Positions 7,064-15,984 of a stretch of 64,000 bases of DNA are shown here, piece after piece. Location: contig DAOTVQ010000017.1 of NCBI GenBank assembly GCA_034436355.1, forward strand, positions 42,712 through 106,711. Direction: 5' to 3'. Each line of letters begins with the position of its first letter. Within the stretch, counting starts at the first letter, position 1. The position numbers were made by a program, and so were the translations under genes. Below the pieces are notes generated by a model. It was not told the DNA's origin, did no database searches, and saw nothing but the letters and a program-made list of their open reading frames with translations. Source of the DNA: CP2-2F sp034436355 (lineage in GTDB: Bacteria > Chloroflexota > Anaerolineae > Aggregatilineales > UBA2796).

Positions 7064-9379
7064 TCAGCCTTGCTCATCGGCTGTTGGCTGTGCCGATTCG
7101 AGACCCACCAGACCGCGATCCGCTTTGAGGTGCAGCCAATCGCCGTTTTGGATATGCCGTGTGGCAGCGCGGACGTTGGTCACGGCGGGCAGCCCAATTT
7201 CGCGCAAGAGGATCGCGCCGTGCGACAGATCGCCGCCGGTTTCGACCACCACGCCCTGCACATGGACAAAGGTCGGCATCCACCCGATATCTATCGAGCG
7301 CGCCACTAGGATGATCGGCGCGTCGAAGGGCGGTGGCGTCTGAGAAGGCTCTTGCAGCACCCACGCCCGCCCAGAAACTTCGCCCGCCGTCAGGCTGATG
7401 CCGCGCAAGTGCGGCGTCCGCGCCTCAGGCGGCGGATCGCGCTCCAGATCGTCGAAGCGGTGCAGCAAGTTCGGCACGGGCAACATTTTTAGGCGTGCGA
7501 TCTCGGCAATACGCTCAGCAAAAAAGACCGAATCGGGCTGCCAGCCGCCATCAAGCAGCACAACTTCCTCAATGGTCAGTTCCCAGATCGACTCAGCGGT
7601 AGGCAGTTGTCCGCGCTCGGCGGCAGCCGCAGCAAGGTGCAACACAGCGGCACGCAGCCTATCAAAGGCGGTCATAGCGTGGTAGTGCAGCAGTTCGCGG
7701 GCGCGCACCGTGCGGTTTGCCTGCCACGCCAGCGGCAGCGTCAACAGCCCTTTGAGGGTGCGGCGCAGCGGTTGGGTGTGTATGGGCGGCGCAAGGATGG
7801 CGCTGAACAGCGGCGCAGGTTGCTCGTGAAAGCGCGGGCGCGCCAGATCGCCCTCGTAGATGCCGCGCTGCCCGTGCTTGGCGATGTATGCCTGCCACGC
7901 GGCGCGGAACTGATCATCATCGGGTAGTTCGCCGCGCTGGAGCGCCTCGCGCACGGGGCTATTTTGCGCCGCCCTTTCACGCAGCGGCGCTAGATCAGTG
8001 TAGAGTTCGGTAGTAATGCTGCGGCTGCGCGCACTGTGTTCTGCCAAAACGCCCAGCCGCCGCATGATCAGGATGGGCAGGCTGATGGCTGCCGTCAGCG
8101 AGAACATGCCCATCACCAACTGCGTGTAGGTCTCTTGTGCGGTGCGGATTGTTTGCTCAAAAGTCTCGAAAGGCTGGGCGCTCTGCTTAAGTATGGTCTG
8201 CCACGTGCGGCGGGCGGCACGCGCTGCAAAAAGCTGCGCCATGCCCAAGTGCAGCAACGGGATGATCTTCCGCAGCATCTGGCGCAGGTTGGCGGGATAA
8301 TCACGCCCAGCCTCACCACCGATGGAATCGGTCACCAATTTGGAAGGCAAGCCGAATGTCCGCATCATCTCAACTATCAGCGAGAGGTTGATGTAGGGAC
8401 GTCCGTTAAAGACCTCGATAAACGGGCGGTTTTCAGGCAAATCGCGGTCGAAGCGGCGATAGTAGGCAAAGAGGCGATCCGCACAAGCAGCAATAAGGCT
8501 GGTCATGAAGATGGAGGGCAGCGGCGGCAGAATCTCTTTATGGTTGGCGATGGTGAACATCTCGTTACGGCGCGTCGGGCGCGTAAGCGGGCGAATTTGG
8601 ATCAGCCAGCAGGTCGTGCCGTCGTCTACCCACTCGATCTCCCAATCACGCCCACTGCCCTTGTGGCTGAAGATGCGCCGTACAGCGCGCAGCAGCCCTT
8701 GCAAACGCCCCGCCCAAGGCGGCAGATGGCTATCGGGCTTTTCGCTGCGCCGCAGCTTAGGCAAACTGAGCGCCTCGCCCGCCACCGCGCCACTGGCTAG
8801 CTTATCCGCTAAGCCTTCAGTAAAACTGACCCAATCATCGGCGTGGGCGTGTTCGGTGAAGGCAACGCCGCTGTGTTTGGCGTCTACCATCCGCAGCAGC
8901 AGCACGTCACGGCGCAGTTCGCCGTGCTTTTCAGCGTAGCGTACTGCCGATTCCCAGACGGCGCACAGCGCTTCGGCAAGCTGAGCAGGATCGCGGGCAT
9001 CCACGTTCAGACGCGAGGTGAAATAGCCCGCCATAGGCTCGGATGCACCGTCCTCTGCTGAAAAGGCTGCGCGCACCGCAAACGGGCCGGGCAGCTCCCA
9101 CTCAAAGTTTGGGAAGCCGATGGAGAAGATCAGGCGAGATGGATCGGGCGCGCTGACCGCACCGCTATCGCTGCGGCGCACCAAGCCACTACCCAGCGCA
9201 CGCCGCCATGCCTCATCCACCAGCACGATGCCGGGTGGCACAGGCAGCCCATAGCGCCGCGCCACGTCCAGCAGTGCTGCCTTTGCGCCAATGCCATACT
9301 TTGCCGCGTTGCCATAGCCAAGCGGCAGCCACAAACGTTCTTTTTTGCCTGTCAGTGTGCCGTAGTAGCTCACGCTCAT
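7064..9379 (-). CDS. PEP-utilising enzyme (PEP synthase / rifampicin phosphotransferase-like)
   Basis: A 771-residue dikinase-type enzyme with the two ends of the family. Residues about 25-270 are the ATP-grasp PEP/pyruvate-binding domain (GIGAKAALLDVARRYGLPVP, FAVRAAFSAEDGA, RMVDAKHSGVAFTEH, IQIRPLTRP). Residues about 680-760 are the swivelling phosphohistidine domain, with ETGGDLSHGAILLREIGLPA carrying the catalytic His. The middle 400 residues are divergent and helical. The PEP-binding TIM barrel of true PEP synthase is missing, so the order resembles rifampicin phosphotransferases, which move the ATP beta-phosphate onto a small molecule. The substrate cannot be named. The gene is third in an operon behind two giant unrecognised proteins, 42 nt after the second. 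Confidence 0.82.
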   Translation of the reverse strand: MSVSYYGTLTGKKERLWLPLGYGNAAKYGIGAKAALLDVARRYGLPVPPGIVLVDEAWRRALGSGLVRRSDSGAVSAPDPSRLIFSIGFPNFEWELPGPFAVRAAFSAEDGASEPMAGYFTSRLNVDARDPAQLAEALCAVWESAVRYAEKHGELRRDVLLLRMVDAKHSGVAFTEHAHADDWVSFTEGLADKLASGAVAGEALSLPKLRRSEKPDSHLPPWAGRLQGLLRAVRRIFSHKGSGRDWEIEWVDDGTTCWLIQIRPLTRPTRRNEMFTIANHKEILPPLPSIFMTSLIAACADRLFAYYRRFDRDLPENRPFIEVFNGRPYINLSLIVEMMRTFGLPSKLVTDSIGGEAGRDYPANLRQMLRKIIPLLHLGMAQLFAARAARRTWQTILKQSAQPFETFEQTIRTAQETYTQLVMGMFSLTAAISLPILIMRRLGVLAEHSARSRSITTELYTDLAPLRERAAQNSPVREALQRGELPDDDQFRAAWQAYIAKHGQRGIYEGDLARPRFHEQPAPLFSAILAPPIHTQPLRRTLKGLLTLPLAWQANRTVRARELLHYHAMTAFDRLRAAVLHLAAAAAERGQLPTAESIWELTIEEVVLLDGGWQPDSVFFAERIAEIARLKMLPVPNLLHRFDDLERDPPPEARTPHLRGISLTAGEVSGRAWVLQEPSQTPPPFDAPIILVARSIDIGWMPTFVHVQGVVVETGGDLSHGAILLREIGLPAVTNVRAATRHIQNGDWLHLKADRGLVGLESAQPTADEQG

Positions 9380-9421
9380 CCTGATCGGCTGCTCCTGTTG
9401 CTAATTGTTCAAGCCCGCCTG

Positions 9422-12400
9422 CTAAAACGTCCAGAGATAGGCGGAGACAGTGCGCCCCACGCTGATCAGCCCTTCCCCGTTGGTGGCGTCGTAGGGCAGC
9501 GGTTCGGCTTCAGTCAGGACGAGGCGGAAGGTATCGGTGCGGTAAGGCTCACTCAGCGTGAGCGCACCACGCCATACCGACTCGGTGTGTTCCGTCTCGG
9601 TTGCCACGAAAGCGGCTGGCTCCCACGCCAGATCGCCCGTCATATCTGTGCGTTTACGCTCAAGGCGCGCCTCGATCAGGCGGCGCGGCGTCTCTGCGTT
9701 CGGGCGGTAGCTGATGCCTTCAAGGGCAAGGGCGATCTGCTGCTTATCGGCGCTGAAGGTGAGTTGCAATGTCCGATCTGGTGGCAGTTGGGCAAAATCG
9801 CTCAGAACAACGGGCGAAAGGTGCGCGTCTGCGATGCTATTGGGTTGGTAGCGCGCCAGCGCCAAACGCACGAATGGGAAGTAGGCAGCGCCGACGTTCA
9901 GCGTCACATCGGCATACCACAAGCTGCGCTCTGCATCATAGCTGACGGGATATGGCGCCACGCCGATTAGATTAGATTGATCGCCACCCTCTGCCAGCGT
10001 TACGCCAAAATGCGGCGCAGCGTTTAGGAAGTTCTCGGCGCTTGCCAGCGCAACGGGTGCATTGCTCTCCCACAGCGGATCACTGCCCCACTGCGTCAGG
10101 TAGGCGCGCATAGCAGCAGGTATTTCGGCGAAAGGCGCACGGCGAAAGACCACGCCAAGCATCTCGCCTGCGCCGCTGCTGAACCACGGACGCTTCAGGT
10201 AAATGCGGAGGCTGCCGCCTTGCCGCATAAGGGCTACCTGTGCGCTGCCATCAGCGTTTGGTATGTGCTTGGCAGCCTGCCAGCCAAAGCTCGGCACGAT
10301 GTAGGCAATCTGCGGCGGCAACGGGCGGGCGCTGTTCAAAATGGCGATCTGCTTCTCGCCGATGCCTTGTTTACGTTCTTCGGCGGTTGGGCGCACACTT
10401 TCAAGCGTAGCATCATCTGCAAAAAGCGCGGGATCAAAGTGGGTGTTGAACCGAGTGGCCGCAATGGGCGTATAGGTCACTTCGCGGTATTTGGTATCGC
10501 CAAAGTGCTGCAACACATCAGCAAAGCTGAACGAATCCTGATCCGTGGCGACGGGCAGCGCACCGAAGATCGCACTGCGCTGCTTGGCAGCGTCGAAGGG
10601 ATGCACGGGATCATCGTGTGGTTCTGTCCATGTGGCGAGCAGATCGAGCTTGCCCGTGCTGGCGGCGTGCAGCGTGGCAGTGCCGCTTAAGCGCACCGCC
10701 GTATCACCATAGGTTCGCGCCGCACTCAGTGCCGTGATCTGCGGTGCAGCGAGCGGCTGCGCGGCAGCATGGATGAGCGTCAGGCTGCGGAAAGGTGTTA
10801 GGATCGGCGTCGGATCGGCTGTTTCGTTCAGCCATGCACGCAAGCCGTGCGCTTGAAGGGCTGCTTCATCGGCGTAGGTGGCATAGCGCACTTGCCGCAC
10901 TTCCCCGGGGCGAAGTTGCACTGTGAGCAGGGCAGAGGCGTTCGGAATACGCACGCCATACTGCGGCGGCTGGGGTGTCTCGTGCGCGCCGATGGCGACA
11001 AGGCGCAGGCGGAACGGCAACAAGTCGGGATAGCTGCCTTCAAACGGCACACGGAACGGCTCACCTTCTGGCACGCCGGGCAAGCCATAGAAAACGACGC
11101 CGCGCCCTAGCGCATCGGGCAGATAAAACGGCGTGAAATCCAGTTCGGGCATCAGCCAGAAGCCTTCTTCTTGGCGCAGCCCATCGAAGGCAACCTTACG
11201 TCCGAGCGCATCGGGTTGGTAGAACGGCATGAAGTCCACCTCGGACATCAACACAGCAGACTCTGGCGGCTGTTCGCCAACCACTCTGAGCGCCCGTTCG
11301 CGCAATGCTTGTGCCTCTTCAGACGTTTTGCCGTCGAAGGCACCGTACCATTCGGCGTGAAGCAGATCGAGCGGCGGCGGTGCAAAATGCCGTTCACTAC
11401 GTGCTGTATCGTGATCGCTGCCTGCGCCGCTGCGGACGACCAACGTCTCCAGCGATTCGCCATAAGCAGGCACGCTGCGCGGCAGCACAATCGGCGGGGC
11501 AATCGGCGCGTGGCGCTGAAAGGTGATCGGCGCGCTGCATTCCGCCTGCGTTTGCTGAAACTCGGCTGTGTTGGGCATAAAAACGCTGTTGCCCGCTAAA
11601 TCCACGGCGCGCAGCCGCAGCCGATAGCTTCTGCCAAAGCGCAAGCGTGGTAAGGTGCGCGGCGCAGCGCTAAAGTGCGCCGCTATGCCGAAGGGCGTCA
11701 GCAGATCGCCGTTTGCCGCATTGGATTCATCCTGATGGTTCGATGCCTTGCTTGGGCGCGGCGCGCTCAAACTCCAGCCATCCCAGACCAGAAGCATTTC
11801 GTCGGCAACCAGACCTTTGCCATCTGCCGCCTCACGCAGGCTGACTTGGGCAAAGCCTTCGCTGATTTGTTCATCGGTCACGCGGATTTTTGCGCCGCTC
11901 GTACCGATGAAATCGAAAGCACTACGCCGCTGATGGGTGCTGTGCCAGCGCTTGGAGGACTCATCCCACACATCAAGGCGGAAGCCGCGCAGCACATCCT
12001 CAGCATAGAGTGCAGCCGTTGGCGCGCTATTCGCCTGCAAGGCGCTGTTCAGCGCCTCAGCGTGGCGAGCGCTTGCTTGGAGTTGTTCGGGTAGATCGCG
12101 CTGAAGGACTGCCAAACCAACCGTCCGCAGTGGTGGCAATGTGCTGCTGTGCAGGGCGTGCAGTGCCGCACTGACCACATCCACCTGCTGTACGGCAAAG
12201 CGCGCCGAGTTGTCAAGGCGGAACAGCCCATGCCGCAAATAAGACTCAGGGCGCGGCGCGGCGATGAAGTGCGCGTCGTTCAGGATGTAATGGGTGCGCG
12301 GGCTGTAGTTATGCGTGTTGGCAAGTTTTGGCGTCCAATGCGCTAACACCTGCACACTAACGCCTTCGGTGGCAGCCGCCGCACGCGGAATCGCGGCAGT

Positions 12401-12991
12401 CAGCGGCACTTCCAGATCAACCACCAAGCCGAGCGCACGCAGCAATTCAGGAAAACTGCCCAGCAGGGCAAGCACCTGATGAAAGTCTAGGAGGGTTGCT
12501 AAATCAGCTTTGGTGAGTGTGCTTTCAGCAGCCAGTGCCGCCTGCAATTTCTCAAGGGCGCCTTCCGCGTCGTGATCAGCGATCTGCCCGCCCTGTTGGA
12601 ACGTTTGCCGCAGCACAGCACCCAGCGCGCTGATGGGCAGCCGTTCAAAGGGTGCGTTGGCAAGCGCCTCAAACTGATAGGGCGCAAAGTACGGGAAGTC
12701 TTCCACGTAGGGCGGTTGTTTGAACAGCACTTGCCACATATCAGCGCGCAAGGCATCCGTATTCGCCCGTTTCAGATCGCTGAAGGCAGCGCCGTTCTCA
12801 AACTGGACGGTGAAGGTCATGCCTTCCACTTGGGCGGGAAAATCCCAGAAATCGGGAAACTGCTCTAGCGAGAGCGACCGCACCGTGCCATCTTGAGTCC
12901 ACAAGCGCGGCGCAATATAAACCGAAAGGCGCAATTTATCTGCCGCGATGCCGTTCGGCAAGGCAGTGAAGATCAAAGTTTGTGCGTTCAT
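9422..12991 (-). CDS. Very large unrecognised protein (1189 aa), first-gene partner
   Basis: I do not recognise this protein. It has no signal peptide and no membrane segment, so it is probably cytoplasmic or exported by another route. The composition is rich in Ala, Pro, Phe and aromatic beta-strand patterns. An LRLRAVDLAGN segment near residue 480 recalls the edge of an immunoglobulin- or fibronectin-like strand. A 32-residue unit occurs twice in tandem near residues 580-630 (SEVDFMPFYQPDALGR and PELDFTPFYLPDALGR). It begins MNAQTLIFTALPNGI, with the ATG 6 nt after the stop of the 931-aa gene, which implies translational coupling. The length, strandedness and pairing fit a structural or scaffold protein, but this is inference. 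Confidence 0.8.
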   Translation of the reverse strand: MNAQTLIFTALPNGIAADKLRLSVYIAPRLWTQDGTVRSLSLEQFPDFWDFPAQVEGMTFTVQFENGAAFSDLKRANTDALRADMWQVLFKQPPYVEDFPYFAPYQFEALANAPFERLPISALGAVLRQTFQQGGQIADHDAEGALEKLQAALAAESTLTKADLATLLDFHQVLALLGSFPELLRALGLVVDLEVPLTAAIPRAAAATEGVSVQVLAHWTPKLANTHNYSPRTHYILNDAHFIAAPRPESYLRHGLFRLDNSARFAVQQVDVVSAALHALHSSTLPPLRTVGLAVLQRDLPEQLQASARHAEALNSALQANSAPTAALYAEDVLRGFRLDVWDESSKRWHSTHQRRSAFDFIGTSGAKIRVTDEQISEGFAQVSLREAADGKGLVADEMLLVWDGWSLSAPRPSKASNHQDESNAANGDLLTPFGIAAHFSAAPRTLPRLRFGRSYRLRLRAVDLAGNSVFMPNTAEFQQTQAECSAPITFQRHAPIAPPIVLPRSVPAYGESLETLVVRSGAGSDHDTARSERHFAPPPLDLLHAEWYGAFDGKTSEEAQALRERALRVVGEQPPESAVLMSEVDFMPFYQPDALGRKVAFDGLRQEEGFWLMPELDFTPFYLPDALGRGVVFYGLPGVPEGEPFRVPFEGSYPDLLPFRLRLVAIGAHETPQPPQYGVRIPNASALLTVQLRPGEVRQVRYATYADEAALQAHGLRAWLNETADPTPILTPFRSLTLIHAAAQPLAAPQITALSAARTYGDTAVRLSGTATLHAASTGKLDLLATWTEPHDDPVHPFDAAKQRSAIFGALPVATDQDSFSFADVLQHFGDTKYREVTYTPIAATRFNTHFDPALFADDATLESVRPTAEERKQGIGEKQIAILNSARPLPPQIAYIVPSFGWQAAKHIPNADGSAQVALMRQGGSLRIYLKRPWFSSGAGEMLGVVFRRAPFAEIPAAMRAYLTQWGSDPLWESNAPVALASAENFLNAAPHFGVTLAEGGDQSNLIGVAPYPVSYDAERSLWYADVTLNVGAAYFPFVRLALARYQPNSIADAHLSPVVLSDFAQLPPDRTLQLTFSADKQQIALALEGISYRPNAETPRRLIEARLERKRTDMTGDLAWEPAAFVATETEHTESVWRGALTLSEPYRTDTFRLVLTEAEPLPYDATNGEGLISVGRTVSAYLWTF
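11105..11256 (-). repeat. Tandem 96-nt offset duplication inside the 1189-aa gene
   Basis: Two stretches starting at 11105 and 11201 share the pattern GCGCATCGGG followed by similar bases, 96 nt (32 codons) apart and in frame. On the protein they give the PDALGR-containing unit twice, with related but not identical sequence, so it is an old internal duplication. Confidence 0.7.
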
Positions 12992-12997
12992 ACGCGG

Positions 12998-15793
12998 TTA
13001 AGCCTCCGTTGTGGCGTCATCATCGGCAAAGGCGGCTGCATAAGCAGACCACTCTTCATCACTGGGATAGGTGCCGCTCAGAGTGCGGTGCAGCGGCAAA
13101 CGCACGCCGCGCTCAAAGAAGGCGAGCGTCGGGTTTAGGTGCAAGGTTGCCGAACCAAGCGGCTTGCTGGCAGCAGCATAGTAGCTTATTGGCAAAACGA
13201 AAGTTGTGCTGAGCCGCACAATGCCAAGCGCCCTCAACATGCCATAGCCGCGCACAACACCGAAAAATGTGGCGGGCGTGCCGCGCTGATAGCTGAGCGC
13301 GACCGCACCGTAGGCGCTGCTGGTGGCGGTTGTTTCACCCAGATCGAAGGTCATCGGTGCGCTGAAAGTGGCGGCAGCCTCCGCGTTGCGAACGCCACCA
13401 GAATCCATCTCGACGTGGCTGTAATTGTCGCTTGTTGGCGTGCCAACCGTCACGCTCAACAAGAGTGGCGCGCTATCCATCGGCAGGCGCAAAGCGGCGC
13501 GCATTGGCAGGCTGTGCGTGTGGCTGAAGCCAAGCAACACGCTAGGCAAAGCCTGTGTGTAGTCCACAGCGAGGTGACTGGCGGTGTAGGTTTGGCTGCC
13601 AAAGCGGCTGAAGCCTTCGGGAATTAGGGCGCTAAGGGCGGGCTGCAACAGCGCCAGCACGCCGCGCAGGTGCGCGTATTCAAGGTGTATATCCGCACGG
13701 TAGGCTACGCCGCCACGCTCAACGGCTGCCACGCGCTTAAACGCCAGAGTCAGTAAGTTGTCAGGCGTCAGCAGGCGGAAATCTTCTAAGGCGGCACGGA
13801 CGCGGTAAGCATCGCCGCTATCCAGCGCCAAGTGCAGGCTGCCCTTTTCGGCGGGCATGAAAAAGCCCGTCTCTCGCAGATGAGCGCGTTCGGCGTGCCA
13901 ACGGTAGCGAACGCTGTGGGCGCCTGCCGTCAAAGTGGGGATAGCAGCGGCATTCAAGGCTTGGTCAGCAGCAATTGTGCTGATAAGTGACTTTATCGGA
14001 ATGTTTCCCAAAAGGGTTGCATGTTCGAGCAGTTGGGCGGGCAAAAACAAGCCATCCCGCAGATTTTTCAGGTCACCCACTGCACCGTAGCGCCGTGAGA
14101 TGCCTTCGACCACCATCTCAAGCGCTGTGATGCCGCCAAACTGGCTGGGCGCAAAGCGGATCGGGAGTGGGTCTACCAAGCGGGCAAAGACTTCACTCGC
14201 ATTCCCGAACTGTTCGGGATCAGGTTGCGTGGCGTAGCTGTCTTCCCACACAAGGCGCTGCGGCTCGGAATCCGCCACGCCGAAGGCGCGCAGTGCTGGC
14301 AGCGTTACGCTTGCCGCCACTAGGCTTGGCTGGAAATAAGGCGCTTCAAGGGCAAAGGCTGCACCAAGCGTCAGCGTGTGTGCGTAGAGTGTGGTATCCC
14401 CTTCGGTGCGGCTTGGCGCAAAAGCAATTGGCTGGGCGTGGAGCGCTAAAGGCTGCACCGCGTTGTTATATGCCTCAATGACGCGCTTGATGCCTGTCAG
14501 CGCACCGCTGGCAGGATCGGTGAGCACCTCTGCCACAAAGACCAATGGCGCGCTAAAGCGAACGACGCGGTCTGCATGATCAACCGCCTCGAGCTGGAAG
14601 TGATAACTGGCAAGGTCACCCTCAGCAGGCAGCTTGATCCAGAAGGCGCGCTCACCCTGATCGGCAAGGCGCACTGCCTCATGATCGCGTGGATCGGCAA
14701 GGTCAGGCGTGTAGGGCGTTACGATGCGGATTGCCTTGAAGGGCAAATCACGGCGATTGAAGGTGCGTTCGGGCTGCTGCACGGCAATATAACGCCCTGC
14801 GACCAGCGCGGCAGCCTGATCGGTGAAGCGGCGCTGCGAGCCTTCCACCAACACCGCCGCATGACCAAAGGGCAGCAAATAGCCGCGCTCACCACTGATT
14901 TGGGCAGCAGTGCGCCCTTGTGCGCCGTGCGCTGCCCAGCCGGCTGGGCTTAAACCGAGCCGCGCAGCGTTTGAGGGCGCAAAGGTGAGGTCAAAGGTTG
15001 CGCCGAGCGCGCTGAGCGTTAGCACCTCCACATTCAGGGTTGGGTTTTCAAGGCCGGGTGGCATGCTGCGCTGATCAGCCGTTTGGCGGGCAAGAATGGC
15101 GCGCTGCTTGCCCGCTTCGCCTTGTGGCGCCGCCAAATCTGCCGACCAAACCGCACGGGCAGCCGTGTGGGCAAGGTGCATATGCCAAACGGGTGTGCGT
15201 CCGGTGGCACGGTCGGGTTGGGGTAGGGCAATCGGGGTGAAGGCTGCCTCAGCGATGGGCGAAAGCACCAAGCGGTAAGGCGCTTCAATGGCAGTAAAAA
15301 TGCCCTCTTGCACCTCTAGATGAATTCGATCTCGCCGTGCGGCGTGTCCGAGTGGTGCGGCAAGCCCCGCCGAAACAATCAGGTGTGCCTGCCCGCACGC
15401 CTCCAATAGGCGCGCTAACGTATACTCTAAGGGCAGCGCCTCAGGCTTCAACTGGTAAACCAGCACGCTCGGTTTGGCAAGCCGTTTGCCGTCTTGCTCA
15501 CCAATGCTCTGCGGCGGCAAGTAGAGGACGATGTAAGAAGGTGCCTCGCGCAGCGCCACCAAACGCGGCAAGGCGGTCAGGTTGCCCTTGATCAGGCGCA
15601 AGTTGGCAAAGCCAAGCGTCGCCACAAACAGATCGTCAGGGCGCAGCACATTCACGGTGAAATCAAGCTGAATAGGCTCAGCCGTTGGCAGCGTGTTGGG
15701 TGCAGCAAGGCGCTGCACAAGGGCTGACAGGGCGTTCATGACGCGGTTGGCAGCCGCTTGCAGCCCTTTTAAGGGCGTTGAAAAATAGCTCAT
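12998..15793 (-). CDS. Very large unrecognised protein (931 aa), operon leader
   Basis: I do not recognise this protein either. It begins MSYFSTPLKGLQAAANRVMN and has no signal peptide or membrane helix. Much of it reads as alternating beta-strand patterns, with many short Leu/Ala/Phe strands between Pro- and Gly-containing turns, for example YLLPFGHAAVLVEGSQRRF and YGAVALSYQRGTPATFFGV. A TTG 9 nt upstream is in frame, but the ATG at 15793 sits about 11 nt after a GAGG site and is preferred. It is the first gene of a three-gene minus-strand unit: this gene, the 1189-aa gene 6 nt later, then the PEP-utilising enzyme. A DNA- or RNA-facing motif, nuclease or protease signature was looked for and not seen. 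Confidence 0.8.
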   Translation of the reverse strand: MSYFSTPLKGLQAAANRVMNALSALVQRLAAPNTLPTAEPIQLDFTVNVLRPDDLFVATLGFANLRLIKGNLTALPRLVALREAPSYIVLYLPPQSIGEQDGKRLAKPSVLVYQLKPEALPLEYTLARLLEACGQAHLIVSAGLAAPLGHAARRDRIHLEVQEGIFTAIEAPYRLVLSPIAEAAFTPIALPQPDRATGRTPVWHMHLAHTAARAVWSADLAAPQGEAGKQRAILARQTADQRSMPPGLENPTLNVEVLTLSALGATFDLTFAPSNAARLGLSPAGWAAHGAQGRTAAQISGERGYLLPFGHAAVLVEGSQRRFTDQAAALVAGRYIAVQQPERTFNRRDLPFKAIRIVTPYTPDLADPRDHEAVRLADQGERAFWIKLPAEGDLASYHFQLEAVDHADRVVRFSAPLVFVAEVLTDPASGALTGIKRVIEAYNNAVQPLALHAQPIAFAPSRTEGDTTLYAHTLTLGAAFALEAPYFQPSLVAASVTLPALRAFGVADSEPQRLVWEDSYATQPDPEQFGNASEVFARLVDPLPIRFAPSQFGGITALEMVVEGISRRYGAVGDLKNLRDGLFLPAQLLEHATLLGNIPIKSLISTIAADQALNAAAIPTLTAGAHSVRYRWHAERAHLRETGFFMPAEKGSLHLALDSGDAYRVRAALEDFRLLTPDNLLTLAFKRVAAVERGGVAYRADIHLEYAHLRGVLALLQPALSALIPEGFSRFGSQTYTASHLAVDYTQALPSVLLGFSHTHSLPMRAALRLPMDSAPLLLSVTVGTPTSDNYSHVEMDSGGVRNAEAAATFSAPMTFDLGETTATSSAYGAVALSYQRGTPATFFGVVRGYGMLRALGIVRLSTTFVLPISYYAAASKPLGSATLHLNPTLAFFERGVRLPLHRTLSGTYPSDEEWSAYAAAFADDDATTEA

Positions 15794-15925
15794 GCGTCGC
15801 AATTACCTCAGCATTCCGATCCAGCCTGATCTTATCCGTTCCTGCTCTGTGCGACAACCCGCCCGTGCCTGTTGCGCGGCTAAGGATGATCAGCTTGGTG
15901 AGTGGTGCAATCGTGCAGAGGCAAC

Positions 15926-15947
15926 AGGGGCAGCAGACCCTGCCCCT
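15926..15947 (-). terminator. Probable terminator after pnkp
   Basis: AGGGGCAG (15926-15933) pairs with CTGCCCCT (15940-15947) across a six-base loop, between the pnkp stop and the start of the 931-aa gene. On the minus strand it is followed by TGTTGCC, so the T-tract is weak. Confidence 0.45.
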
Positions 15948-15984
15948 ATGCTGCTGGTGCGGAGGGAGAGCGATTCGAACCTGC

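Noticed and set aside
9422..15793. Phage tail, contractile injection or toxin complex for the two giant proteins
   Set aside because: No sheath, baseplate, spike or RHS-type motif could be seen, so the label was not used.
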